Assembly (NCBI GenBank): GCA_963662155.1
Contig: OY759268.1
Span: 53,828,957-53,892,956 of the forward strand
DNA: 64,000 bases
Origin: Lamellibrachia columna
Taxonomy: Eukaryota > Annelida > Polychaeta > Sabellida > Siboglinidae
Direction: 5' to 3'
Shown here: piece after piece, positions 36,701-45,554 of the stretch
Numbering within the stretch: position 1 is the first letter of the stretch
Layout of the letters: each line of letters starts with the position of its first letter
Made by a program: the position numbers and the translations under genes
The notes under the pieces: generated by a model
What the model was told of the DNA's origin: nothing
The model's input: the letters and a program-made list of their open reading frames with translations, nothing else
Database searches by the model: none

Positions 36701-37035
36701 AATGTCAAACATGAGTTGAGGTGGATATGAACACATGTCACCGGTAAGCTCTGTATAAATTTTCAGAATTGCAATCAATCTGCAGTATTGACTAAGCTTG
36801 ATTGCTTTCGGAAAACAGGTTTGTCCTTATAGAAATTTTAAACATGACATGCTGCCTAAAGACAATTTGTTCTGTGGTGTCATGATAGGCTGGGCGTAAA
36901 CATTAGCAGGGTTATCCCCAGCTGCATTGTCTTGCAGATTCAGGACTGGTTCCCCAGTACCACTAAGCGTAAACCCCACGCTTACGAAGCCATGGTTGAG
37001 AGGCCCACCTACGACCCTTGTGTCCGTTTGGGCAG
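19395..37035 (+). CDS. Unrecognised multi-exon gene, partial prediction
   Basis: Exon-like blocks with consensus borders and compatible phases. Exon 1, 19395-19549 (acceptor gtgcctgtag, donor gtaagc), includes [20 protein letters not shown]. Exon 2, 20951-21073 (acceptor gactacag, donor gtaagt), includes [20 protein letters not shown]. Exon 3, 25047-25097 (acceptor ctgcag, donor gtaagc), reads [16 protein letters not shown]. Exon 4, 26641-26725 (acceptor accctag, donor gtaagt), includes [20 protein letters not shown]. Exon 5, 35562-35690 (acceptor cttaacag, donor gtgatt), includes [15 protein letters not shown] and [14 protein letters not shown] block near 36281-36490 starts [12 protein letters not shown] but has a tandem duplication at its 5' edge and an in-frame TGA. 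A last block, 36938-37035, includes [20 protein letters not shown]. The 2-2-2-0-0 phase chain supports one gene. I do not recognise the family; start and end are unknown. Exons 5 onward lie inside intron 3 of the antisense monooxygenase, and that gene's exons 4-5 lie in this gene's intron 4. Confidence 0.42.
19975..20155. mobile_element. 181-bp pogo/Tigger-like MITE
   Basis: The ends are inverted repeats: ctgtggactctgcttaatag at the left and the reverse complement of caatggactctgcttagtat at the right. They are flanked by TA on both sides (19973-19974, 20156-20157). The TGGACTCTGCTTAAT-type terminus resembles pogo/Tigger ends. There is no transposase. Confidence 0.78.
20240..20940. repeat. 31-bp minisatellite abutting an exon
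   Basis: About 22 copies of gatgcaatagcagccattgt + tgatgttacag. The array stops at a ttacag next to the exon-like block starting at 20951. Confidence 0.96.
21074..22090. other. Putative intron, no exon seen
   Basis: AT-rich, with an atgatttaaatcat-type palindromic stretch at about 21955-22022 (repeated tgatttaaatca) that may be a transposon end. No convincing exon. Confidence 0.45.
22095..22950. repeat. 60-bp minisatellite with exon-like unit
   Basis: About 14 copies of a 60-bp unit. Within each, gctgacag/AGCTCAGTGCCCTGAC.. TCTACAG/gtatgt looks like a 33-bp exon with an acceptor and a donor. The unit is 20 codons long, and two plus frames and one minus frame stay open for about 275-300 codons. 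The open frames alone are no evidence of coding. Confidence 0.96.
23165..23222. repeat. (TA)n microsatellite
   Basis: Uninterrupted TA dinucleotides, about 28 units. Confidence 0.98.
23381..23516. mobile_element. Foldback/MITE-like inverted repeat
   Basis: Arms of 36 bp at 23381-23416 and 23481-23516 are inverted copies with about 3 mismatches; core cgccacctggtggat / atccaccaggtggcg. Weaker similarity continues outward (gaccccacttgctat against aacccttcacatt). The target duplication is uncertain. Confidence 0.72.
23630..24545. repeat. 41-bp minisatellite
   Basis: About 22 copies of gttggtggtgtacgtgtatc + agtgttgtacttcactgtaca. Three units equal 41 codons, giving Cys/Val/Tyr-rich periodic frames up to 332 codons that I treat as artefacts. 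The same order of variants (acatgtataag, tgttacacg) recurs, showing higher-order blocks of several units. Confidence 0.97.
24546..25040. other. Putative intron, no feature seen
   Basis: AT-rich sequence ahead of the 51-bp exon-like block at 25047-25097. Confidence 0.45.
25140..25430. repeat. Diverged tandem repeat of about 75-80 bp, 4 copies
   Basis: Recurring landmarks are gcaggtt..aatcctgttggtgtt, taacacacgttttt-like text and taagcctttattggagtgt. The copies are clearly older than those in the neighbouring arrays. Confidence 0.8.
25745..25990 (-). pseudogene. Non-LTR reverse transcriptase fragment
   Basis: The minus strand encodes [24 protein letters not shown], the RT motif before the catalytic centre. 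The F-A-D-D box that should follow reads FPDD. Only this short piece remains. Confidence 0.82.
26055..26555. repeat. 66-bp minisatellite, about 7.5 copies
   Basis: Unit catatgtttagtctgccgtt + gtcattataactaacattta + tatacagcgaactacagacg + ttcctc. It is very homogeneous, with single-base variants in about three copies. It lies just before the exon-like block at 26641. Confidence 0.97.
26726..27120. other. No recognised gene
   Basis: Probable intron of the plus-strand gene. Confidence 0.4.
27121..27274 (-). repeat. Dispersed repeat, copy 2
   Basis: Reverse complement of the block at 2315-2465, with comparable length and scattered substitutions. Confidence 0.8.
27275..28155. other. No recognised gene
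   Basis: Contains a run of diverged 'agtcgtcttt'-like words at 27600-27680. Nothing coding is apparent. Confidence 0.45.
28156..28496 (+). mobile_element. tRNA-derived SINE
   Basis: A pol III promoter pair is evident: A box tggtctaatgg (28164-28174) and B box ggttcgattcc (28208-28218), 34 bp apart, in a tRNA-like head whose T arm (GGTGG / CCACC) and most of the acceptor stem still pair. The anticodon stem does not fold, so this is not a working tRNA. The tRNA-unrelated body begins after ctccgctg and contains gtctttcggaagagacatta, a word resembling a module found in many animal SINEs. The 3' end is uncertain; the hAT-like element follows. Confidence 0.8.
28505..28820. mobile_element. 316-bp hAT-like MITE
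   Basis: The left end cctgggattcccaaac and the reverse complement of the right end, aggggttccgcaaac, share GGGATTCC(G)CAAAC-type termini like hAT elements. Flanks are catatata at 28497-28504 and 28821-28828, consistent with an 8-bp target duplication, although the right copy merges into a (TA)n run and is weaker evidence. The left interior contains gtggtccgcgg twice. There is no transposase. Confidence 0.65.
28822..28911. repeat. (TA)n microsatellite
   Basis: About 45 TA units immediately right of the hAT-like element; it may have expanded from the target duplication. Confidence 0.98.
29391..30050 (+). pseudogene. CR1-type LINE RT fragment, degraded
   Basis: Reads [20 protein letters not shown], then [47 protein letters not shown], and later [20 protein letters not shown] and [19 protein letters not shown]. 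In-frame stops occur near 29503 and 29703, and an internal deletion removes the segment between GHGN and SADMKVSEQ. Same family as the copies at 31-33 and 57.7-62 kb. It is cut off at 30050 by the Gypsy remnant. Confidence 0.9.
30058..30867 (+). mobile_element. Gypsy (Ty3-type) 3' remnant: integrase end, PPT and LTR
   Basis: The left part has half of an integrase zinc-binding motif ([10 protein letters not shown].. HSAHQG). An internal deletion then joins it to the catalytic core (30156-30533), where AADLF holds the first Asp. The second Asp region reads SHNGPQF, where SDNGPQF is usual, so a catalytic Asp is His; the Glu of ANGQAEKQ remains. A frame break follows, then an integrase tail ([14 protein letters not shown]) near 30500-30570. 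A polypurine tract aaaaagggaga (30717-30727) directly precedes the LTR. Not functional. Confidence 0.85.
30728..30867 (+). repeat. 140-bp Gypsy LTR
   Basis: Starts TGTCAT directly after the polypurine tract and ends ATGACA, a 6-bp inverted terminal pair with the TG..CA ends expected of an LTR. Only the 3' LTR is present; the matching 5' LTR is not seen in the window. Confidence 0.72.
31028..32807 (-). mobile_element. CR1-type LINE copy A, 5'-truncated
   Basis: Collinear with the nearly full-length copy at 57.7-62.1 kb from [13 protein letters not shown] to the 3' end, and very similar by eye. It is truncated at about 32807, inside the segment between endonuclease and RT. The 3' end carries the repeated octamer-like tail (aaatcttgtt twice on the element strand). 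Its 5' edge lies about 80 bp past the stop codon of the monooxygenase gene on the same strand. Confidence 0.93.
31135..32806 (-). pseudogene. CR1 ORF2 (reverse transcriptase), copy A
   Basis: The RT domain is intact from [14 protein letters not shown] through [66 protein letters not shown] and [13 protein letters not shown]. The C-terminal region ([20 protein letters not shown].. [20 protein letters not shown]) is split by one extra A in a homopolymer near 31381-31388 (six A's where copy B has five). The endonuclease domain is missing because of 5' truncation, so the copy cannot be autonomous. Confidence 0.92.
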
Positions 37036-40000
37036 GTCTGAAAACATACTTCTGTATGAATAATGGTGGTATGTAAAATAAACAAGTGAAATGTGTGCCC
37101 TAGTTTTTTTTGTATAGAACACAAGGTAACAGTCTTTTGCTGATCATATGGATATTAATTAACTTTTATCTTTTGTAAGGCAGTAGCGGATACGATTATA
37201 ATTCACATCATATGTGTTTGCTATGTTGAATTACTTCAGGTAGGATTAAACATATACAGGCTTCACTGATAAAACAGTTTAAATGGCTGCTAAGCACATT
37301 ACTTGCATTGCACATTCCAAAGAATGCCCACCTATGACATGAAATGTAACAGTCGAAAAAATTAACTGGGACAATTAATTCAAATAATTGATACTACTTA
37401 CCCAAAGAAGTAAAGCAGTACTTCCAACTCACTAAGAATAACATTATTTGGAACATTTTCAGTGAAAGAAAACGGATCCCAGCAAAACCACATGTGGGCA
37501 TACTTCAAAAATCTTAAAACTGGTGACATTTTAAAGGTATGTATTTCAAGGATCCGTAGTTTACATGTACCAAATTTCATCTTCCATATTATGAACAAAG
37601 TAAGTTTGGTCAAATATAGGATAACAATATAATGCACTTTGCGTACCTCAAATTATGTAGTGTGATGGAATGAACGTTTTGGGATAGACAAATTTAGGTA
37701 ACAATGATATATAAAGCCATAATAATGAGGGCCCTCTACTGCTCTAAGTGAAACTAAAGGCCAGCCAGTAATAAGTAAAGGATATTCATTACCTTTTTGT
37801 TTTCATGCGCCTCCGATGATTTAGGTGTGATAGATTATTATAGCCTATAGGACATATGGGTAATCTTGCATAATATGTGTGGCCCTTATTATTACAGCTT
37901 CATATTTAATTCTTACCTTGTTTTATCCATCACAAAATCTTCACTCTATCATACTGTATCTGTTTGGGTATACAAAGGGCAAATATGATTATCAAATGTT
38001 GCATTTTAGGTCACTTTCCTAATAACACTGCATAATGCACCAGCGTGTCCTGTTTTCGCCCAGCAGCAGCGGTAACTGTACTAATAAGCCTATTATAAGG
38101 GCCACATATACCCAAGATTACAGGACAGATGCACACATAACATAATTTCAATAACAGTTTTAGGACTAAATATATGTGAGTGAGACATACTTATGTTAGG
38201 CAGTTATTGAATACTTAGAATTTACGAACCTGTCAAGCAGAACCTTTGCGAACGCCACATCATTCTTGGCTGCAGTAGTAGTCATAGTCATAGACATATC
38301 ATATGCAAGACTTTCCCAAATACACCTTTGTGTTCGACAACTGTTTCTGTCTAGCTAGTTTCGCCCTATTTTAGCTGACTGGGTGTCGTATGTCAAGGGG
38401 CGTCCTCGGCGTGGATGATCCATGACATATAATAATAGCGTAATATCAGATTTTAGGCAAGAACAATGACAAAGGCTCCAATTGTTCATGTACACTACGG
38501 AGCCAAGGCCGATGGTTTTGATCATCTCGGCGATAATGTGACTATGAGACGAGAATGCGCCCGGAGTCAGCCAAGTCAAATGACTGAATTACGAACTGGC
38601 CAGTTCAAAACTAAACTTCTAGTTTGTCCAATAATTTCACAAAAAATAATTTTTTTTATGTGCACTAACGATCTAGCATGTCGTCGTGGTTACTACGTAG
38701 GTTTGGTCTTTCGCAAAATTAGTCTGAGATTAGACGAGCAAAAAAAATTAACTGAGGATGCACCTTTAATATATACCTGATTTCATAGAACTGAACATGT
38801 CAACCATCAGTCCACTGGAGAATTGACCGGAATCTCCTGCCTTTAGAAAACATTCTGAGTAAACACAGGTGAATAGCCCATAACCCATGACTTTTATTTC
38901 GCAATAAGAAGCCATTGAATTAAGAACAAACCAAAAGTACAGAATTCAGGTGAAGTTTGGTCTGAAAACTGCAGTGACACTCAGTGCCATTAAGTGTGAC
39001 ATTCTTACTGTCAGGTTAAAAGAGAAATCATAAGTGTCGAGTGGCAATTGCTCATGGAAAGTGGAAAAGTGCCATGAAAAGATGGAAACACCCTCCGCCA
39101 ATCAACTATGGTTGGTTTTAGTGGTTTTTGTATTTTCTTAATGTCTTCTTTTTTACATGTCGCCATGTTGATGTGCCATTCTCATTCGAAGTGAATGCAC
39201 GCACATGAAAGAGTAACATCACTTGAGACCAAAGAAATTAAGTGTACCTAAAATGGCCTCTTGTGCAACAAATAGATAAATTGTACTGTACATTTATTTG
39301 TTTTTGAAAAAAATGTGGGGTATTTCATCCAAAAAGAAGGAAAGCGGGACGACTGCAAAAACAGGTATTTCCCACATGAACATGGTAATGTTGACACCTA
39401 AGAAAAATGGTTTTGCATCATTGGTTAGGAAAACATGGTCTACAGGGGCCATGGGACATCACGTTCGAGGAAGACTATATAGTCATCTATGAATGACACA
39501 CAATGCAAGCCTTGTGTAAGCAGAACATCCCCAAAAAGTCGACAAGTGATTACTACTAGTGTAACTGACTTACCCATTGCAGACCATCACATAGTCAAAC
39601 TGATGGTCCTCGGGACCATTTGCTGGGTCTGTCACATGCCTGCTGCTTAGGTGCCAAGTGGTCCTCCCAGACCCGGTCATCTTTGGTTCTACTAGCTCCA
39701 CCTGGGTGTTGAACTGGGCAAAGCTACCAACTAGTTCAGTGACCATACCAACTAGTTTAGTGACCGTACCAACTAGTTTAGTGACCGTACCAACTAGATC
39801 AGTGACCATACCAACTAGTTTAGTGACCATACCAACTAGTTCAATGACCATACCAACTAGTTTAATGACCATACCAACTAGTTTAGTGACCGTACTAACT
39901 AGTTCAGTGACCATACCAACTAGTTCAATTACCATACCAACTAGTTTAGTGACCGTACCAACTAGTTCAGTGATCATACCAACTAGTTCAGTGATCATAC

Positions 40001-41718
40001 GCACTAGTTAAGTGACCAACTAGTTAAGTGATCATAGCCACTAGTTCAGTGACCATACCAACTAGTTCAGTGACCATACCAACTAATTCAGTGACCAACT
40101 AGTTCAGTGATCATAGCCACTAGTTCAGTGACCATACAAACTAGTTCAGTGACCACACCAACTAGTCCTCAGTGACCATACTAACTAGTTCAGTCATCAT
40201 ACCAACTAGTTTAATGATCATTGACAGGCTTCTTCACTGTAAGAATCAGTTCAAATGATAACATTTATGTTTCTGCAACACTCATGCTATTTTAAAAGAC
40301 AAAAACACTATAATTTTTTGTAATTACATGCATTATGTTTATCGGAACATGTTAGCATTATAACCTATTGAAGGCGTGTGCCTTTATGACATTCAGTGGT
40401 TCATATTGCTGGGGTCAAAATAACAAAATGCTAGAAAGTAGTTAGTCAGTTTATATGGCTGGAAAATCTGGTAGCCTGCATATATTTCTGGTAGCCCAAT
40501 GTAAACACATTCAAATATAAGGCCTAGAAAATTGCACACATTTATTTTTAATACAGTGACCTACTACTTAACACGACATCTACCCCTTGAGCTCACAGTA
40601 CAGTGTACTGTTTCATATTACAGTGTACTGTTACAAAGCAGGTTTGATATAAGAAAGTACTTATTTTCACAGAGCACGATAAATGAATGGAACAAATTGT
40701 CAAATATGTTTAAGAATCAAATTGACTGATATCTAATAAAGGCGAGCCATACAAAGATGAACAAATGGTTGGACTCTCAATAAGCCAATGGCTTCCTTGT
40801 CCAATTGCCATCTGGACTTTGCAGCTTTTTGATGGCAATAAATAGTTCAGTGTACTGTTACATATCATTACCTACTTTGATATGGTCCCTCAGTTGAACG
40901 TGGTCAGCATAGTCCTCCAGATACTTATGCACCACTGTGTGTTTCACAAAGGATGGCATGTCCTTGCTGAACGGGAAATCAGGAAAGGCCATTGCTTCCA
41001 CAGGAAAGTTTGTACTGCAATCAAAGGCAGATTTCTTCTGAGATAAACATTCTAAATACATTAAACACACAATTACTGTAATTAAACAGCAAGTAAAGAT
41101 TATAATCATGATTATTTCAATGTCTTATTTAATGTGCGAAATGCAGTACTTGTCTTAATGATGCTCATATTCTATATACGCTACCACTTTATCAGAAATA
41201 AAAATATTTACACATACTGATACAGAGGTAACATTTTAAGACAAACAACGCAAATGGGTATCGAAGAATAAAAATCGTGCAGAAAATACAAATTAACAAG
41301 GCAGTTGGGTAAAATTAATTTCTAGTTTTGCTAGCCTTTTCTGTCTCTGCCAGAAAGTCTCCACTTTTTTTAGTGTCATGTACGAAGATTATTTTTAGTT
41401 GACGTCTATCAATCAAGTCCACATTGACCATGATTGAAGTTCACATTAACCAACAATTAAGTCCACATTGACCACTAGTCCTGGTGTCTGTTGCTCAGCT
41501 GACAGGTGTTTCACTTACGTCATATTCTTGTACATACTGGAGTGTATGGGCAGTCCATTGCCGTCCACCCCAGTGTCCTCGGTGTACACCCACGTTCCGC
41601 CCACATTAGAGGTCTGCTCGAAGGCCACAGCAGTGAAGAGAGAGGGACGTGCTGTGAGGTGTCTGAGGGCGTTCAGTCCTGCCGCCCCTGCTCCAATCAC
41701 AGCCACATTCAGAGGCAT
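32890..41718 (-). CDS. Flavin-containing monooxygenase, GS-OX-like, five exons
   Basis: Predicted 428-aa FAD- and NADPH-dependent monooxygenase that would oxygenate soft nucleophiles (N or S). Exons on the minus strand: 41718-41519, 41014-40876, 39713-39574, 34410-34233 and 33519-32890 (TGA). All borders are GT/AG and phases agree. Exon 1 has the FAD Rossmann motif VIGAGAAGL (residues 7-15) and NVGGTWVY. Exon 2 has VEAMAFPDFPF and exon 3 ends DYVMVCNG. Exon 4 has the NADPH motif GAGPSGID (201-208). Exon 5 has FCTGYEY (about 266-272). The FMO signature F-x-G-x3-H-x3-Y reads [11 protein letters not shown] (176-186), so Phe is Leu and Gly is Cys. Length suits the invertebrate/plant GS-OX-like class. 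The ATG is preceded by an acceptor-like tttccag, so a 5'UTR exon may exist. No AATAAA is seen in the roughly 80 bp between stop and CR1 insert. Substrate unknown. Confidence 0.9.
33637..33722. repeat. (GT)n microsatellite
   Basis: About 40 GT units with one TATG and a GCGTGCGCG end, inside intron 4 of the monooxygenase gene. Confidence 0.97.
34385..34635 (-). repeat. About 120-bp tandem duplication over the exon 4 acceptor
   Basis: The block with agggtatcattggcactgaa.. tctgcaaagaaaccag.. tttagtttctga..tttgtttaagact occurs at about 34386-34497 and again at about 34511-34628. On the coding strand the second copy recreates tttctttgcag followed by the first bases of exon 4, giving a decoy 3' splice site upstream of the real one. 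Confidence 0.88.
34640..35154. other. Monooxygenase intron 3, unremarkable part
   Basis: No exon or transposon recognised. Confidence 0.45.
35155..35275. repeat. 22-bp tandem repeat, about 5 copies
   Basis: Unit gagctacgcctaccgccgta + ct with c/g and a/g variants. Confidence 0.92.
36275..36360 (+). repeat. Short tandem duplication at a candidate exon edge
   Basis: The roughly 46-bp segment ..acaggaaatagtacaactca.. gtgagatctcatcagacgac is followed by ..acaggaaacagtataactca.. gtgaggtctcatcagatgac. Each copy starts with an acceptor-like tacag. The first copy is open in the phase expected after the 35562-35690 block ([12 protein letters not shown]), while the second has TAA in that phase. Confidence 0.85.
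37036..37713. other. Monooxygenase intron 3, no feature seen
   Basis: Any further exon of the plus-strand gene would have to start here or beyond; I found none convincing. Confidence 0.4.
37714..37900. mobile_element. Possible 187-bp MITE
   Basis: Left end aagccataataatgagggcc and right end ggcccttattattacagctt are inverted copies with about 3 mismatches in 20. A related ttataagggccacatat word recurs near 38095-38112. No clear target duplication. Confidence 0.5.
37901..39573. other. Monooxygenase intron 3, remainder
   Basis: Contains short open frames at about 38466-38780 (plus) and 39298-39492 (plus; Lys-rich, ending near an acag/gtattt). Neither has a recognisable domain. Confidence 0.4.
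39722..40215. repeat. 21-bp minisatellite abutting exon 3 acceptor
   Basis: About 23 copies of agtgaccataccaactagtt + c with length variants. It lies in intron 2 of the monooxygenase gene and begins within about 10 bp of the exon 3 splice acceptor (39713), so it occupies the branch-point/polypyrimidine zone on the coding strand. Confidence 0.95.
40635..40830 (+). mobile_element. CR1-type LINE 3' fragment
   Basis: Encodes the C-terminal residues [20 protein letters not shown] with a deletion, then the family 3'UTR (aataagccaatggcttcctt). It sits in intron 2 of the monooxygenase gene, antisense to it. Confidence 0.87.
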
Positions 41719-42381
41719 GCTTCTGGAAATCAACTGTCCTTTCTCATCAGTGAACACATGAACAGTCATATGACGTAGGTGTCGACATGACCAAGTCCAA
41801 CGTCCCGCTTCGCGAAATGTTCGCAAATAATTGATTTCACACTACGCGTCGCCACCAGGCTCGCTGGGATTGGTGTAGTTTAGTTCCCGACCACTAGGCG
41901 GGGCTACTACTATGGCAAATGCTTCTGCGAACGACGTGAATACTGAATTCATGCACAATGTGGGCGACTGAGTGTTTGAGTGCTCATAGTTCGTACGGAC
42001 CTACAACTATATATAATAGTTTCAACTATATAATACTCAATAGTTTTGATCAGGGTTCTCGCCAGCGTTGTTGTTCATATTAACGGTGCGTTAGGCATGA
42101 CGCTGTTACCTGGACAATTACGCTGTATGTTTAGTTGAGTGCGTAGTACGTACATTGCCCTTTAACACAAATCCGACTAGTCCTGCAATACTTTCCGTTC
42201 CGATATTTTCTAATGAGGGGTGTGGCAGGAAGTGGAAGGTTGGTCTTAAAAATTGGAGGAAGTTGGGAGATGAGAGGTGGATTCTCAAAAATAGTGGGAA
42301 GTGGGAGATTGGCACCGCAAACAGGTGGGAGATTAGAGGTAGATACCCCTGCCACGCCTCCATCTCTAATACCATGTTAAA

Positions 42382-42385
<4 letters not shown>
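41719..42385. other. Upstream flank of the monooxygenase gene
   Basis: This region should contain the promoter and any 5'UTR exon, but no TATA box or other element can be assigned with confidence. Tandem-like gggag..ttgg purine runs occur at 42213-42340. Confidence 0.35.
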
Positions 42386-42457
<72 letters not shown>

Positions 42458-42461
42458 TGTA

Positions 42462-42546
<85 letters not shown>
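42386..42546. repeat. (TA)n microsatellite with a TGTA-variant core
   Basis: About 80 TA units interrupted near 42455-42470 by gcatgtatatatgta. Confidence 0.97.
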
Positions 42547-42550
<4 letters not shown>

Positions 42551-43490
42551 TCCGTGGCAAATATTATGGTAAAGGAACACGAAGGGGAGACCGGGACTAG
42601 TCCGCCCCCGGGGCAACTCCGCCAACCGGCTTTTATTCCGCGCCGTTGCAGAATTTAGTCATTTCGGTCACATGATTAAGTCACATGATCATCAAATTAC
42701 AGGCAGCGCAGTGTTCGAAATGACCACTGACTCTTGAGGGTCCCCCAAAAAAATCTTCTTAAAAATCTTCTTTTCATGCAGTGTAATGTCTATTATCCCC
42801 CATTTTTGTGGAAAATGACCTGTAGTTATTTTACCAACTTAGATTGAATGCACTTGTTGTAGGTCGCTCTGAATAAGAGCGTTTGCTAATTTACTAAATT
42901 GTAAATTGTGGTCTAAATAATGACAGTAGAATGACATATGACTACGACTGACTGAGACCCCCCCCGCCAACAAGCCCAGATCTGCCCCTGCAGGAGTACG
43001 GCAGGGATGTGTTATGCCAGCATTTTTTTCAATTATTAGGGGAAGGCAGTGATAGTTGAACCATTTTAATTCTTCTTTTGATATCTTGGGCACAATCATA
43101 TACATAACATAAATTTGTTTTTACTCACATAAACTACGATTATTAATATATCATTTTATACCAAGATATTATATCTAGTATGCATAAATACGTAGCTGAT
43201 TCAACTAGGGTAGGTAAGCTGGCTCAACTAACACTTGGGGTGGGGTAAGTTGAGCCACAGTGTAGCGTGAGTTGGATAAATGCTTTATTTGTATAATATA
43301 CGTAGGCCTTGTACTAAAATATTATAACAACTCAGCCAACACGTCTACCCAATGGGTACAACACGTCACTGCCGAGTCTACACGTTTAATTAATATAGAC
43401 TTATAGGCCAATCTCAGCCAGTGTAACTAACCGCTAATGTGTAGCCTTGTAGCTATCCGATGTCCCAATTTACTGAAGTTTACATCATCA
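42547..43490. other. Intergenic with transposon-end fragments
   Basis: At 42552-42585 tccgtggcaaatattatggt.. matches 56382-56405. At 42940-42998 a block (gactacgactgactgagacc.. gccaacaagcccagatctgc ccctgcag) matches 56528-56582. So two pieces of the same DNA-transposon family occur here. At about 43210-43255 tggctcaacta and taagttgagcca form a short inverted pair. Confidence 0.6.
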
Positions 43491-43494
43491 CTAG

Positions 43495-43712
43495 AAGACT
43501 TCGATTTTGTAGACGATCTGGCATTGTTAGCCAGTAACCACCAGCAGCAAAATACACTGGACTTAACGTCGATGTAAATAACACGAAAGTAATACGTACA
43601 AACCACAGAAACAACGATCTAGTTCAGACAGCTAGAGACACGAAATGGCGGAAGTCACTGAGTGGCCTGATGCACCAATTAGGGTAAGAAGAGGATATAA
43701 ATAAGTAAGCGA
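43495..43712 (+). pseudogene. RTE-like LINE fragment with internal deletion
   Basis: Starts with the RT catalytic box region (DFVDDLALLAS, where DFADD is expected), then decays and jumps to the C-terminal end (..RDTKWRKSLSGL) and the tail gggtaagaagaggatataa, ending in a short (TAAG)-type run. The tail matches the minus-strand copy ending at about 45555. Confidence 0.78.
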
Positions 43713-44196
43713 CGTACGTGCAGGATGCCTCTGATGAATTTGCTGTCATCAGCCCAGACCAGCCCACCTCACATGAGAATATTGTGTGTACATTGCATTC
43801 TTCCTGCACATGCAATGTGACAGAATCGTCTGCAGTGTGTACGTGTAATTGAAAAGTAATTGAAAATAGCAATTTCACACATCAATTCCAATTAGGCCAC
43901 TACCTTTGAAAACAAATCACCATTTCCAATTCTGGAATTGGAATTGGCATTCCAATTACAATATAATTAATCTCAAGTCTGTTTGGAAATCGACCCAGGC
44001 AAGGAGAAAACCGCTCAGAAAGTGTAGTATATCAAGTAGAGACTTCAAACAGCAGTTATTTTGTAATAAATGGTCCAATAAGAAATCATTATTAATAACA
44101 ACATGGCCAACCCTAAACTCTTATTTCAGTTAAATAACAATAAATTTATTTTTATATAGCGCAATGTCCTTTAAAAAGTTCAATGCGCTTTGCCTG

Positions 44197-44197
<1 letters not shown>
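43713..44197. other. No recognised gene
   Basis: Short inverted words tccaattctggaattgga near 43924-43945; otherwise nothing. Confidence 0.4.
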
Positions 44198-44230
<33 letters not shown>

Positions 44231-44360
44231 TGTATGTATGTATGTATGTATGTATGTATGTATGTATGTATGTATGTATGTATGTATGTATGTATGTATG
44301 TATGTATATATGTGTGTATGTATGTACTATGTATGTATGTAGGTAGGTAGGTAGGTAGTG
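44198..44360. repeat. (TATG)n microsatellite ending in (GTAG)n
   Basis: About 27 TATG units, variants, then gtaggtaggtaggtag. Confidence 0.97.
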
Positions 44361-45305
44361 TGTTAAGGACTATTAACATTTATTTAAAGTAAATTAATTT
44401 AAAAGTTACTTGATTAAATATATATAAATAACTGAAATTGGGCGTAAAAACTCAAAATAGCTCAATACAATCATAGATAGGTACTGGTAATTTCATTTCA
44501 AAATGTCAGTTGTTCAAACAATATTCTTGACGGAACAGGAATGTTTTCAGGGCTTTCCCGAAGGACTCCGCCGATAACTAGATGGATCGTTGTAAAACCT
44601 CAAGATATATCATTGACACGCCTAACCTAGAATAACAAAGGGCTTGTCCCCGCTCTCCACTTGAGTGATGTTTATTACACCATTGATAATAATAGTTAGG
44701 GTCAGCCTGATCGTTGTCACGCACTGCGCTACTTGATCACGCGTTTCCCCTTGATTCAAGTGTCTACAGCCGCCCAGACACGTCTATTACTATCGATAGA
44801 GATGCAGGAGACAGTACGTGTGTGCCCTATCACGTCATCTACTCGACAACTGGTCGGAATGAGAAGAAAAGTCCAATGTGCGACCTGTCCGGAACAGTGC
44901 GACATCACGACACCGTCAATACTGTTCCAATGTGGCAACGTGCCAAAACAGCATTATGATAATATCATATTATTATCATAGGACAAGCAGATACAGTGTT
45001 TGAATTTAAGAGCTTACTAAAAACTTTACTATTAGATGTGCAAATATTTTATTTATGTATTATTAACTATAATAACTATTTTAACTATAATATTATATAT
45101 GTATTATTGTTATCATTCCGTGTATATTTTGTACGCGCCTATGAACGGACTGATACCAGACATATGGCGCTTTATTTATTTTAGTAATAATAATTAAATA
45201 TTAATAATTTGCTTAGTACAAAGACAGTCAGGCATATCAACAATAGGCATATAAATGTTGCATCTCCAAACTCCTAATCTATTCGAACCCTGCGCGTCAT
45301 ATACC
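44361..45305. other. No recognised gene
   Basis: AT-rich with overlapping short frames at 44714-44981 that show no motif. Confidence 0.45.
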
Positions 45306-45309
45306 ATTT

Positions 45310-45432
45310 GAACCGTTTCGTGTACCAGGTGTGTATGTACCAGGTGTGTATGTACCAGGTGTGTATGTACCAGGTTTGTATTACCAGGTGTGTATGTACC
45401 AGGTGTTTAGGTACCAGGTGTGTATGTATCTT
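45310..45432. repeat. 13-bp tandem repeat
   Basis: About 8 copies of gtgtatgtaccag. Confidence 0.93.
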
Positions 45433-45554
45433 CTTCCATTGAAATGTGTATCCTTCTGAGGTATCCCTCTTCAGATCTAAGAAACTGATGCATGGTTGAT
45501 TAGGTACTTTATTGTGATAGATTACGGGTATATTATTTAATATTAAATATGTCC

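Noticed and set aside
44733..44981. Overlapping short frames on both strands at 44.7-45.0 kb
   Set aside because: No splice sites, motifs or preferred frame; three registers are equally open.
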